From NCBI GenBank assembly GCA_027886175.1, contig JAJNNQ010000013.1, forward strand, positions 6,405,501 through 6,469,500: a DNA stretch of 64,000 bases, in the 5' to 3' direction. The position numbers were made by a program, and so were the translations under genes. Below, in pieces: positions 25,490-37,700 of the stretch. The stretch comes from Phylloscopus collybita (Eukaryota > Chordata > Aves > Passeriformes > Phylloscopidae). How positions within the stretch are numbered: position 1 is the first letter of the stretch; the number at the start of each line of letters is the position of its first letter. The notes below the pieces were generated by a model. That model worked only from the letters and a program-made list of their open reading frames with translations, was not told where the DNA came from and ran no database searches.

Positions 25490-26730
25490 GGTCAGTCAGC
25501 CTCACCTGCAAAGGTGGTGGAAACAGCTCACCCTGGATGTCAGCTCTAAGGGTGTGGAGGAAAAGAAGATTATCAGGAGTAGTCAACAGGGATTCACCAA
25601 GGAGAAATAATAGCTTGACTTATCTGATAGTCTTTTGTGATGGAATGTCTGGCTGTGTGGATAGATGAGGGGAGAGCAGTGCCTACCTTGACTTCAGCAA
25701 GGCTTTTGACGCTGTCTCCCATAACATCTTCGTAAGTAAGCTTAGGAAGTGTGGGTTGAGAATTGGCTGAAGAGATGGTCCTCGAGTTGTGGACAGTGAT
25801 GCAGAGTCTGATTGCAGGCCCATTGCTAGTGGTGTTCCCTAAGGGCCAGTACTGGTCCCAGCCTTGTTCAACTTATTTCTCAGTAATCTGGGATGAAGGG
25901 ACAGAATGTACTCTCAGCAAGTTTGTTGCTGATACAGAACTGGGAGGAGTGTCTGATTTGCCAGAAGCCTGTGTAGCTATTCAGCAAGAAGAGCTGGACA
26001 GGCTGGAGAGTTGAGTGGAGAGGATCTTAATGAAGTTCCATGAAAGCAGGTGCAGGGTCCTGCACCTGTGGAAGAATAACCCCCTAAAGGGGGGCTCAGC
26101 TGCTGGGAAGCAGCTCTGTGGAGAAGGACCTGGGGGTCCCAGTGGTCAACAGGCAGTCCATGAGCCAGCAGCGCCCTTATGGCCAAGGAGGCCAAAAGTA
26201 TCCGGGGGGCATGAGGAGGAGCATTGCCAGCAGGTCAAGAGAGGTGATCCTGCCTCTATTTTGCCCTAGTGGGGCCTCATCTGAAGAGCTGTGTCCAGTT
26301 CTGGGCTCTCTAGTTCAATAAAGGCAAGGAACTACTGGAAAAGAGTTTAGTGGAGGGTTGTGGAGGTGATAAGGGAAGTGGAGCATCTCTTAGGAGGAGA
26401 GGCTGTTTAGCCTGGAGAAGAGAAAACAGGATTTTATCAATGCATAGAAACATCTTAAGGGCAGGTCAAGAGGATGGAACCAGGCTCTTTCCAGTGGTGC
26501 CCAGCAACAGAACAAGGGGCAGTGGGCACAAACTGAAACAGGAAGTTCCATCTGAGTATGATCCATCCATCCTTAGTTTGAGGGTGTCAGAGCACCAGAA
26601 CAGGCTGCACAGAGAGGCTGTGGGGTCTCCTCCTCTGGAGATATGCATAGGTGAACCTGCTTTAGAAGGGGATTGAAGAGATGATCTGCAGAGGTCCCTT
26701 CCAACCCCAACCATTCTGTGTTTTTGTGAC
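25490..26730 (+). mobile_element. CR1 LINE fragment, sense orientation, about 1.2 kb
   Basis: The longest CR1 copy in the window. The plus strand contains a degenerate reverse-transcriptase block: around 25682-25730 the translation reads AYLDFSKAFDAVSHNI. Further on come GGACAGGCTGGAGAG, GAGAAGGACCTGGGGGTCC, TTTAGCCTGGAGAAGAG and the 3' end CAGAGGTCCCTTCCAACCCC followed by ATTCTGTG. Many frame breaks make it inactive. It ends about 540 bases before the likely acceptor of the first TRERF1 coding exon. Confidence 0.9.
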
Positions 26731-27268
26731 TTGGCTTGATAGTCAACTGTCTGACTAAAACTAGTCGTAAGAGCTCAGTATATGGTCGACTAAAACTGCT
26801 TGAATGTTTATATACTTTAGGGGAAAAGACAGTTTTGAAGAATAAGCTTTTATTGGTTTGGCAGAATGATTTTATCAGAGCACTAGAGGAGAGGCAGGAT
26901 AATAGGATGAGATGAAGTAATCTAACTGCTCTCAAATAGCCCAGCTGCTACAATTTTGCATCTGATTATGTATTTCAAACTAGAAGATTTTACAGTTTCC
27001 TTTGAGGCAGTAACAATAACAGTTTATGGAAAGAGCCAGCACTTACCTTGTCTTTCTTTTACTCTGCAGGTGCTTGGCACACTGAACTTACTGATCTGTG
27101 TAGGATTAGTTCTGTGGTCCATTTATTGAAGATGTGAAACAACATCAAGTCTGAGATTGGAATTACTGACTGACTGGATAAAATTTTAGTCCTTGTGATG
27201 CACATGGACATGCCGAATTTTAAGTAATTCTAGCTTCTTCTCCCCTCCCCTCCCTTCCCCTCACTCAG

Positions 27269-27336
27269 CTATCTCAGGGTTCATAGAGATTTCAATGGTT
27301 TGTGTGCCTGTAAGTTTGGAACAGAAGTGACCAAAA
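27269..27336 (+). other. TRERF1: TRERF1 5' UTR portion of the first coding exon
   Basis: A strong pyrimidine tract of C and T (27231-27262) ends in CACTCAG at 27268, giving the best acceptor for the exon that contains the start codon. Weaker alternatives are CTCAG at 27277 and CTCTGCAG at 27069. The leader between the acceptor and ATG is short and non-coding. Confidence 0.5.
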
Positions 27337-28707
27337 ATGGGGGACCAGCAATTGTATAAAACTAATCATACTGCCAACAACAATGAGAACTTGTACTACG
27401 AACAACACCAAATGAACTCCCTTCCATCTCTAAATCATAGCTACGGGACATCTGTTATGGATGCTCCCCAGGCGTCCCCCCTCTCCCCTCCATTTCCCCA
27501 AGATTCAAGGGACAGTATAGCTTTGCCTGTAGGTTCAAAAAGCCTTGGGTCGATGGATACATCTAGACAAACCAGTTGGACACATTCTGGCTCAGGAAAC
27601 CATGTCCCAGCGAGGAACAGTTTCAATAATCAAAGCTCAATGTGGAGCCCCCTCGGGCAGGGGGAGTCCCATGACGGATACCAATATCCTTACCCTCAAC
27701 CCAGTGAAAACCGCTCGCAAAAAATTACCAGTGGGGTCCTGCACAAATTGGACTCCTTTACACAAGTATTTGCTAACCAAAATCTGAGAATCCAAGTCAA
27801 CAACATGGCTCAGGTTCTGCACACCGAGTCTTCAATGGTGGATAATTCCGGTGACAGTGCGCTCAGGCAGCTGCTCTCCCAGAAGCCAGCAGTTGAGCAA
27901 CAACCCGTAACTTCCACCGTACAAAGATACCAACCAGTGCCACAGCAGACACACCAGAATTTTGCAAGCACACAGCAAAAGCAACAAATGCAAGTCATGC
28001 AGCACCAACAGTTGTACTACGACTACCAGCAGCACTTATCACAGATGCAGATGCATTCTGCGTTCCAGCAGGGACAGGCGCACGTTCCACAAATGCAGTC
28101 CCAGCAGCTCCTACCACAACAGATGCAGCACCTGCAGCAGCCTCAGTACTACGCTCAGCCCCAGCAGGGACACCAGCGGCTCTCACTCCAGGAGCTCCAG
28201 CAGCAGCAGCCAGCTCGGCAGCAGAGGCAGTGTCCAGTGCAGATTGCTCAGTATTACCAAACACAACCTGTCATGCAGCAGCTACAGCAGCAGCAGCAGC
28301 AGATGCAATTGCCGCTTCCTCCGTATCACAGGGAACCCGATCCAAAGACTATGCATGAGCCACACCAGTACTCTCAGGATCCCAGTCATCCTGTGCAGCT
28401 TATCCAGTTGGGAGCAGTGCCTCAGTATTGCTTCCAAGATCCCCACGAACAGTACAGGCACTTGTACCCCCAGAGTTTATTGCAGCAGCAGCAAGATCAG
28501 CAGAAGCAATACCTGAGTGAGAGCAGAGTGCCATCCCTGAACTCCCACATTGGCCTCACTCCACCAGAGACCGCCGAGGAGCCCACACGGCAGGAGATTA
28601 ATTCCGTAGGTAATGCTGTCCCTCATCGAACTCTTTTGCCGCCCTCGGGAGTTCATATGAACAACAAAAGCTCTCAGCAAGACTCTCCCAGCACCACATG
28701 GTCTCAG
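27337..28707 (+). CDS. TRERF1: TRERF1 coding exon 1 (residues 1-457)
   Basis: Starts [10 protein letters not shown], matching the mammalian N-terminus as I remember it, which fixes the start codon. Contains the strongly conserved block [18 protein letters not shown] (about 133-150) and the LRQLL nuclear-receptor box. A glutamine-rich region from about 190 to 420 is encoded largely by CAG and CAA. The exon ends CAG before GTAGGT, phase 0. A weaker donor four bases downstream (28712) is possible. Confidence 0.92.
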
Positions 28708-31700
28708 GTAGGTGGTATTTTAGATCCATGCCCAGCCAAATTTGTTTGCAAAGGAGTAGCAAAGTGTGGAAACTAAGCGGTTTCGGCAGAGGCAGAAGGT
28801 TAGGATGTGAGCTGTGGGCATCTCTGGGATGGGGAACTAGGGGGAAACTTCATTACCAGACTTTTGTCTACAGCACTGGGTTGGCTTTGGGCCAGGCTGG
28901 CTGCAGCACAGAACCGCTGCTGCAAGGCTGATGCTTTCCTTGTGAGAGGCTTTGGGAACTTCTGCCTTGGTTTCTGGGAAGGAGGGACCCAGTTACAACA
29001 AAGCCTTCTTGCTAATTTTTTAACACTGCAGGCTCAGTTGTTCAGGAGCAGTTAGTCAACTCTGTTTCCAAAAGCAGTGCCTCTGGTCAAAGCAAAGGCT
29101 TCAAACAGCAGGTGAGTGAGGAAACTTGAACTTGCAGTGCTCACAGGGGCAGATTTGATGTCTGGCTCTCAACTCAGAGGCTTTGTAGTATATATATATA
29201 ATAGTAGTAAAATTGTATGCAAAATGCAGACTTAATGCTGTGAGGACCTTCACAATATTTCCTGAAAAATTATTTTCTCAACTTTTTCCCCTTTTTCATT
29301 CTTCTGTTTTGATAGCAGATGCAACTGTCAGATGGCAGACTGCAGCCACTGTCCCCAGAACAAAGGTATTTTTAAAAGATTTTTGTCTTTCTAATTAAAT
29401 ACGAGAAATGCAAAGGAGATCTGTATTTAGAGGGAAAAAGCATACGGTCTGGGTGTGTAATAATTGTTACTCTTCTAGAAACACCTTTAGTTTTGTGCTT
29501 TGTGATTTTAAGTTTGTATGATTTCCAGCATCCCCCCATAGCAATAAACTCAAATTAATGCTTTCTTTATATTAAAAAAAAAGGGAACCAAAGAAAAACC
29601 AAAAGCAGGGGAGCTCCAGTGTTGCATTTATAAGAAAAGGGATGCTGTGTGGTCTGGATTTGTATCCTGAGCAGCAGAGATCTTCTGTTTGTTCCTTGAG
29701 GTCTCACCTCTGAAGGGCCAAGGTGTCCATCAGAGTGGTTGCCTGCCATGAATTAGAGGCATTGTGTCCAGGTACTTGTTAATTGTTGTTATAAGTGGTG
29801 AAATGCAGGTCTGTCATGGTAGATCACATGGGTCTCAGATTTTCTGTAATTGATGAGCATGTTCTGCTCAAAACTTCCCTTTTCCCCATCTTGGGAGCAG
29901 CTGATCTAGGTTGTTGGCCGCATATTCCACAGCAGTCACCACGTGCTTACTTGTTACTTCATTACCATCTAGCTGTAAAAGTTTAATAACTTCCTTGATT
30001 AAAAAAGCTCCTTCTGCAACAAAGGGAACATGCCAAACTAATGTTTTTTCTTCTGTTCCATGCTTTAAACAAATGAAAATAAAAATAGTGGCCAGAACAG
30101 AGAAACACTTCCTGAGAGAGCTGATGCGAAGAACAAGCTAATGTGTTCAATATGCTTGAAGGAATTTAAGAGTCTGCCTGCTCTAAATGGCCACATGAGG
30201 TCACACGGAGGAGTAAGAGCATCTCCTAACTTCAAACAGGTACAATCCATTTGACTTCAGTATTTGGCACAGTCCTTTTGTGTTGATGTTTGCTTGCTTT
30301 GCCATGCTTTGCTTTGCTGTCAAAACTTGTTCTTCTCAGCGCTGTTTTGTTATGTCATACCCCATGGAAGTAGAAATGCACATAATTCTGTTAGTTTGTA
30401 GGCCAGAAGTCTTGTTTTGAAGACAGGGGCAGTGGTGGAGGACAGATCAGTGTTTGTCCTTCTCTGTTTCTCTGCCTGTTACAGAACACCCCTACCAAGT
30501 CATGTCAGGAGTGTCTAATTTTTTTCCTCCTCGTGTTTGTTTATTATATTAGAAATACCAGGAACATCAAGTCTTCCTTATTTTCATTTGAACTACTTGG
30601 ATGACTAAGGAATATTTATTGGAAGCCTTCCCAGGCTTTAACTGGAGGAGCAGAATTGTTGAATCTTTGACAGCTTTCTTCCAAAGTGTTTTAGTTGTAT
30701 AGGTATCAACAAATACCAAACCAAAAATGTGTTTGAGTTGTTCTGAATAAAAATAGCTTGCCCTGTCAGTCAGTCTTTATCCTGATAATTTAGACATTCT
30801 GTCCTAACAGGGAATACCATAGGAAGGCAAAGAGCTACCTGAATTCCACAGTTTGTGCTTTTGTTTTCAGTTGGGTGATGGAGAATTCTGTGTTTGTAGC
30901 GATAAAAAGAGACATGTTTGTCTCCCCTCCTGCAAGTTACCTTGCAAAGATGCTCCAGGTGATTATTTGTCACCAAGACCGAATCCTTGTGTAGGAGTCA
31001 CAAAGTAGCCTGCCGACTTCATTTGAGGCAAAGAAGGAGTCCCAGGAAGGAACACTGGTGTGTGTTTTGTAACCCTGGCCACTTCTTTTCAGCCACGGTG
31101 CACACGTTGTGTAGTGCATCGATCCCGAAGCAGCGCGCCCTCACTGGGGCTGAAAGCCTTTAATTGTCTGTGCAGGATGAAGGGGAGAAACCACCACAGC
31201 AGCCGCTGTCTAAAGAGGTGGATGGCCTCGCGCCCATCGTCATGCCAGTGTCTGTCCCTGTAAAGCTTCTGTCACCTGAGCCCAGCACGCAGCCCTCTGC
31301 CAGCACTGCCACAGTCACAGACAAGCCTGCCAGCTCTGTGTCAGATGACGAGATGCCCGTTCTCGTGAAGATGACTTACTCTCCACCGTGCAGTCCAAAA
31401 GTGGCCAACCCCTGCTCATCCTCTGTGAGTGCTGTGTTTCTTGCCACTAACTGTCCTGTGCTTGTTAAATCCCTTTGCTTGTAGTGCTGCTACTTTCTAA
31501 AACATCTGTATTTTAGAATCTTTTCTGGAATCTTCACGATTCCTAATAAAAGAAAAAAACTCCCGTAGCATCTGAGCATTTCTTCCTCAATCATTTGAAA
31601 ATATTAATTTTCTTTTGCTGAGGAATCAAGATCTCAGTTGAAAACAAATAATTTGAAATTGGAATGTGATATTCTTTCATCCCACTAGAACAAAGGGATT

Positions 31701-34700
31701 TACTCTCTTTTTACTGGTTTTGTTTTTTCCTTTTCAGGCTGCTTCATTGTTACGTTATTGCTTAAAATCAGCAGTTTTATTTCTTCCTGTTTTCTGAAGT
31801 CAGATATATGTGCTTCTCATTTCAGCCGAAGAGGGTGCAGTGCTTAGAGTGTGTGCTCTAAGCAGTATGAAACTCGGAGTTTTGCAGTGAAGTAATTTTT
31901 CCCTTTCTCCCTGCATGCATCAGCTCTAAGGGTTAATCACTGGGATTTCTGATACAGGAAAAATAGCTCTGCTTAATGCTTTCATTTCGCTTATGAAACT
32001 GAAATGGTCAGGCAGCACGAGGAATTGATGACTGCTTGAATGAGATGTGAGAATGCTCATTATTATTTTCCTGAAGGAGTCCTGGAGCAAGCAATATTTA
32101 TTTCGTGTTCCGGTGTAGAAATGGATTCTGCTCATTCCTTCAAATCCATTTTGGCAGACTGCGCCATAATAAGGGATTACTGGGGAGCATAAGTACTGTA
32201 TGGTATTATCTGTACAATGCAGAGAAATATCCTTGTGATATTTTTGATTTTCCTTCTCCATGTGAGGCTGATGGAGAAATGAGGGATCAGCGTTATAGCA
32301 GCATGGGTGACTCCTTACAATAGTCACTCCTGACTCTTCATTCAGATATACCCAATAATTTTAAATATATATAATATACACATGTATATATAAAATCTTT
32401 CCTCTCTTCCTTTAAGACAGAGGTTTTACATATAAACTTCCACTTTACTGTGAAAGCCGTCATTTCACAATACTTAGTAACTCAGCAGTAGAATTTTTCA
32501 TTTCTATTTCTAGTTCCGCTAAAGAATAGGGACAGTCTTTTCTGAATCCTCAAGCTCTGAGTGGGAGATCTTCTCTAGAGACACCAGAGTAGGTGGCTTG
32601 GGCTTGTGTATTTCTGCAACGTATATAAAGTGACTGTGATTAAATCTGCCAGTGTTTGGCAAAATGCACATTCATTCCCTCAAAATTATGCTTGTGGTCT
32701 TTGTTATTGCCCAAGCAAGCCAGACTCACGCAATTCCCTCTCTGGACCCTATCTTTTATATAAGCAGTAGCATTGGAAACATTAAAAGATCAAAAGATCC
32801 ACAGTTTCCTCCTCTTCTGTAAAGAGATTGTGCCATTGGAGAGGGACTTTTTTTTAATACCAGAGAAGTAAAGCTGTGTTGCATTTATTTATACTGTGCT
32901 TTGAGCTGTCCAGAAAAGCTCCCACAAAACTCATGGACTCAGTAAAGTGAAACAGCCAAAAGGAACTAAACCTTCAGCAAGGTTACAGGATGGTGAGCTG
33001 AGGCTAGCAGTCAAGTGGTGTCCATCAGGATCCGTCCAGAGTGGATCTATCAAGGTGCAGCAGCAGGGCCCAGAAGTATTCATTCTGTCTTGGATAACAG
33101 GAATCAGTTACTAGAACTTCAGAAAAGTAGGGTGGTTCTTCAGGGGTGGTTCTGCACTGAGAGCCCATGGACCCCACTATCTCCTTTACTGCTCAATGTG
33201 ACCTTTTTTGAAAGCAGTGTTGGCATAGGTATGCTCTAGGTGAAGCAGTGTAGGAGGTGGAGCTGTTCAGGATTTCGAAGATGTTGCGTTGATTTGCTTT
33301 ACATTTGGGAGAAAGGAGTACCGGCTCCTTCACACTTGAAGAGCAGAACAAAATGAACCCTTAATCAAATACTTGGATCTGGCCTTCTGGGTCTCTTTTT
33401 TAGGTTTTTGGTTGTTTGGATTTTTACCTTGACTTTAGGGGTTTTTCCCCCTTTCTCCTTCAGGAACACTAAATGTTCACCATCTTGATGGACTTTATCT
33501 GTCGTTAGAGGTAACTTTTCACTGTTCCAAATGTTCATTATCAATAAAGTCCTTTGCAAAGTTGCATTTTCTTCCCTGCAGAAGCAGAACTCTTCCAAAA
33601 CTAATTTTTTTTTACAGAGAAAAAATGTCAACAGCTGTTGGAGAGGATGCAGCCATGATCTAACAAAGAGGACAGGACCTCTGTAATCAAAAACATTTCC
33701 TCAAGCTGGAACTTATTAACATAAGGGATAAAAAGTGACAGTGCTAATGGTCGTTTAACATGATTTTTATTGGATGAATGTGATTCTCAAGAACCACCCA
33801 TGGTGGAAAGATGTATGTTGTCTAAACATACATTGTAGTAATTTGCTTTATGTAGTAGTAGAATTTACCAGATGACGCAGTCATTCTGGAGTAACACTGT
33901 CAAAATTTTCTTCTGCTTCCCAAATTTATTCTAAAGATGGACTACAGCCTAAGTGCCTAAAAGCAGTACATTTAATAATACTGTGTTCATCCACCAGCTT
34001 CTGTGTGTTCTTAAAGCACAACCTGAGGACCTGTTTCTTTCTCCCTTATCCCCACTCCCCCAAGAAATCCAGATTCCAGGTTTGCATAAGTTCTGTGCCT
34101 TCTCCTTCTGTATACTCTAGGGATTTGTTATTAAATTATTTTTAACATCTGAATTCTAGAAGTCTGGGCATGTTAATAGTGTGTGAATTTCCCAAGTGGT
34201 CATTTACTACCCTTTTTTCTCCAAGGAAAGAGGAGAGAGTTAAGTACAAGATTTGTTGCAGCTGGACTGTAATCAAGCTGATGGGAATGTAGTGATAAGA
34301 GGCAAAGAATTTGAATTTATTACATTTTTCTTCTTTTCCTGCTGCTGAGCACTGCAGTAATTTCACTGAGCTCATGTGTCCTTTCTGGTCTCACTAAATA
34401 AATGCATTAGCAAACCTCTCATATAAAGTTTCTAGTAAACTGTGACCGGGAAATGAAGTACCTCCCACCAGCCCATGTGCATGTTCTGTGCAAACACAAG
34501 TGCCCAGAGCATCTGGGTAGCGTTGAAGAAGGGTGTGGGAGACTCATGGTCTGAGAGAGCAGTTCCCTGCACTTTCAAAAGCTGTCAGCAGCCTCTCCAT
34601 GTCTGCCTCTGTGGCTCAGCTGTACCTTGACCCACAGGGCTTGCTGCTGGAGGTGAAGGGTAATTTGTCCTGGTTTTTCTCACTCCCCTGAGGTTTCTGT

Positions 34701-37700
34701 GTAGTGCCAGATACTGTACTAGCCAGGGTTATTATAGTGGCACCTGAATAACTCCCTGGTGGTAACAGCTTTTCTGTGGCCATTGCCCAAAGCTGTACAG
34801 GATTGTGTGCAAACCACAATTAAGCGTGAGTGATAAGATTCTCTGTGTTTTCATTTAGGAAACTAGCAAAAAACTTCATCCAAGCGCTGTAAAATTGGAA
34901 GAAAACTTCAAACCATTGCAGGACAAGAAGAAGTATCGGCACAGACCCGAACCTCTCTTCATACCTCCTCCTTCCTTCAACCTCAGCATGTCCCACTCTG
35001 GTGCCACTCTGTACCAGAGCCAGCTCCGCTCTCCCCGTGTTCTGGGCGATCACCTGCTGGACCGGACACACGAGCTGCCCCCCTACACTCCACCACCAAT
35101 GCTCAGCCCCGTCCGGCAGGGCTCTGGGCTCTTCAGCAGTGTTCTCACTTCTCACAGCACAGCACATGCTCAGCTGCCACTTACCCCACTGACACCCACT
35201 CCACGGGTGCTCCTGTGTCGCTCTAGTAAGTATTGCATTCACAGAGCACAAAGGAGAGACTGCTGTCTGTGCTCTCTTCTTGTGTCACCACACTGATGGG
35301 GTTTGTGTGTGCCCACATGCGTGGCCAGTTCTGCTACTTCACAGGAGAAGCCCATTTTAGTGGCAGTTTTGCCTTGGATTTTGTAAAGTTGAGACATAAA
35401 GGGAATAGAGGAGCCTAATCTGCCAGTAAGGCTGTGATCGTTCCATGTGGTCTGCCCCAAGAAAGCACCACCTTGCCTCTCATTACATCTGGGCCTGCTG
35501 AAGTGGAAGAAAAGGACCTAGTTTGAGATATGGGGTTCACGTTAATTTTTTGTTGTTCAGTACATCACAAGAAAAGGTGTATAATCACTCAGACTCAGGG
35601 CAGTAGAAACCTCTGCAAGTTCAGGCATTTCTATTACCTATAAAGATTTAGACTGTTTATAAATATCGATAAAGGATCATTTTTGCATCATAGACTGGAG
35701 TCATGCTGATGTTAGTAGGGAGGTGGCAGTGTAGCCTGGGAGGGTCAGCAGCAGCAAAACAGCAGTACTCAAATTCCAATCTCTGTTTCAGATAGTATTG
35801 ATGGAAGTGTCATTCCAGTGACGCCTGGGCCTGGAGAACAGACTGTTGAACCGTAAGAAAAACAATATTTTTGTCACTGCTTTTACAGATTAGCTCCAAC
35901 CTAGAGCCCGTGGCCTGAAGTGTTCTGAACCAGGCAGGAAGTATTTAGCTGCCTGAAATCATGTTGGGCTGGATGCATTTAATGTTTCTGTGGATGGTGG
36001 CTAAGGACATTTGGAGCAAAGTGGCTGTGGAAGATTTAGGTGGCATGGCTCAAAGTTAGTGATGACTGGGAAGAGTGCTGTGAGGAAAACATGCCAATCC
36101 AGTACTCTTGCATTGGTGTATATATATGTATGTATATAAAGTGGAGCTTTGGGGTGGTGGTGTTACCCAGTAGGTTCCCCAGGGCAAAGTGCAAACAGGG
36201 TTGTCCCTCAGCAGTAATGGCTCTTTTTGCTCTCTGCTGAAGAGTACCATTCTCTGTGGAACAGAAATTTACTGTTTCTGATGTCTAGCCTCTTTGCTAG
36301 TCATGCATATAAACTAGCTTGGGTTGTCCCTAAGGTATGATGTCTCAGTATGGCTTAAATTGCATATTGAAATTTTTGTTTTTCCCCGAGAGATCACTTC
36401 TCTCTAGTATTCAAAATACTTATCCCAATGGGAGTAAAGCATTGCATAAAGCAATCTGACACAATTTCCTGCCACTTCAGTGCAATAAAAGTTTTGTTGG
36501 AAATAAAGCAAATGCTAATCTGACTTTTGTTTTTTCTACCCATTGTGTAGTTGAATGCTTACTTATTTATTCCTCTTTATAGGCGAATCAATATTGGGTC
36601 CAGGTTCCAGGCTGACATTCCTGAGCTGCAGGACAGATTGCTAATGGAGAAAGATGTGCACAAGGCTACTTTGGTTTGGAAACCATGGCCAGAACTGGAG
36701 AACAAAGTCTTCCAACAAAGAGGTACAATGACTTGCCATTTTAGAAGTTCCTACGTCAGCCTGTGCCTGTTGAGGAAATGCGCATTGATTTCTCCTGCCC
36801 GTACTGAACAAAGCGTTCAAGAGAATATTAATTGCTGAGAGTGCAGAGCAAGAGACGAGAACTACGTGGTACAGGTTCAGAGCAACAGCATTATATAGTG
36901 GCATTTAGAGGGAAGTCTGGATGATCTGTTTTCTGGCAGCCAAGGGGGAAAGGTCATTGCTGGGAAGTTGTGTACTCAACTGCGTGGTAAAGGCAGAGGT
37001 CACAGCTGAGAGGCAGCTGATGGCTCCTGAGCCTGTCCTGTGACCATAGTTGAGAGGAAATGTGGCAGGCTTGGTGGGTTCTACCAGTCCTGAGCAGAAT
37101 TTTTTCCTGCTTCTAACATGGTTCATTCTATTTTACCACCCTGGCTGGAGCCCTCTTGGCACAGCAACATCACTGGTGTGTGCCAGTCTTTGCCTCACAG
37201 GCAGATCTCTGGCTCTGGAGTAGCCTATCCCATCCCAAGGATGTGCTCCATTACATCCTCTCCTCAGTGATCCTGAAACAAGGAAATGAGATGCTGAGGA
37301 GAAAAAGTGTGGAAGAATCTGCTGCCCTGAACTATGTAGTCTTTGAGGGGCATTACAGAATCCTTGGCTCCAGATGTTTGACTGACAGGCTACTGTATTA
37401 GCAGTAAAATGTTGACTTGTTTCTGACAGTGGAAGACCTTTTAAATATGAGCTGTTCCAGTGTGTTACCTGGTGGAGGAACTAACTCAGAATACGCTTTG
37501 CACTCTCTCTTTGAAGCAAAAGGAGATATTATGGTAAGATAAAAAGCTGAAAGGGGAGATATGATCCTCTTCTGCAGATAAATTAGCATGCTTTATTAAA
37601 TGGATTTAGATATGGTTATATAAAAAAGATTTCTGATTGATTTGAAATGATGCTTTAAACATCCTGTAACATTTTTGGGGAATGACTTTTCCCTTTATTC

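Larger units (their letters stand above)
28708..34858 (+). other. TRERF1: TRERF1 introns between coding exons 1 and 5
   Basis: Introns surrounding the small exons listed separately. They include a short TA run near 29188 and an AT-rich microsatellite near 32350-32395. Positions 31425-34858 form a single 3.4-kb intron in which I recognise no exon, ERV or CR1. Confidence 0.7.

Noticed and set aside
25763..26676. Several 70-108 codon frames on both strands
   Set aside because: They lie inside the CR1 fragment and are pieces of degenerate LINE sequence.
28708..28776. Extension of TRERF1 exon 1 frame past the donor
   Set aside because: The reading frame runs on for 22 codons into the intron, but a consensus GTAGGT donor and the match to the mammalian protein place the exon end at 28707.
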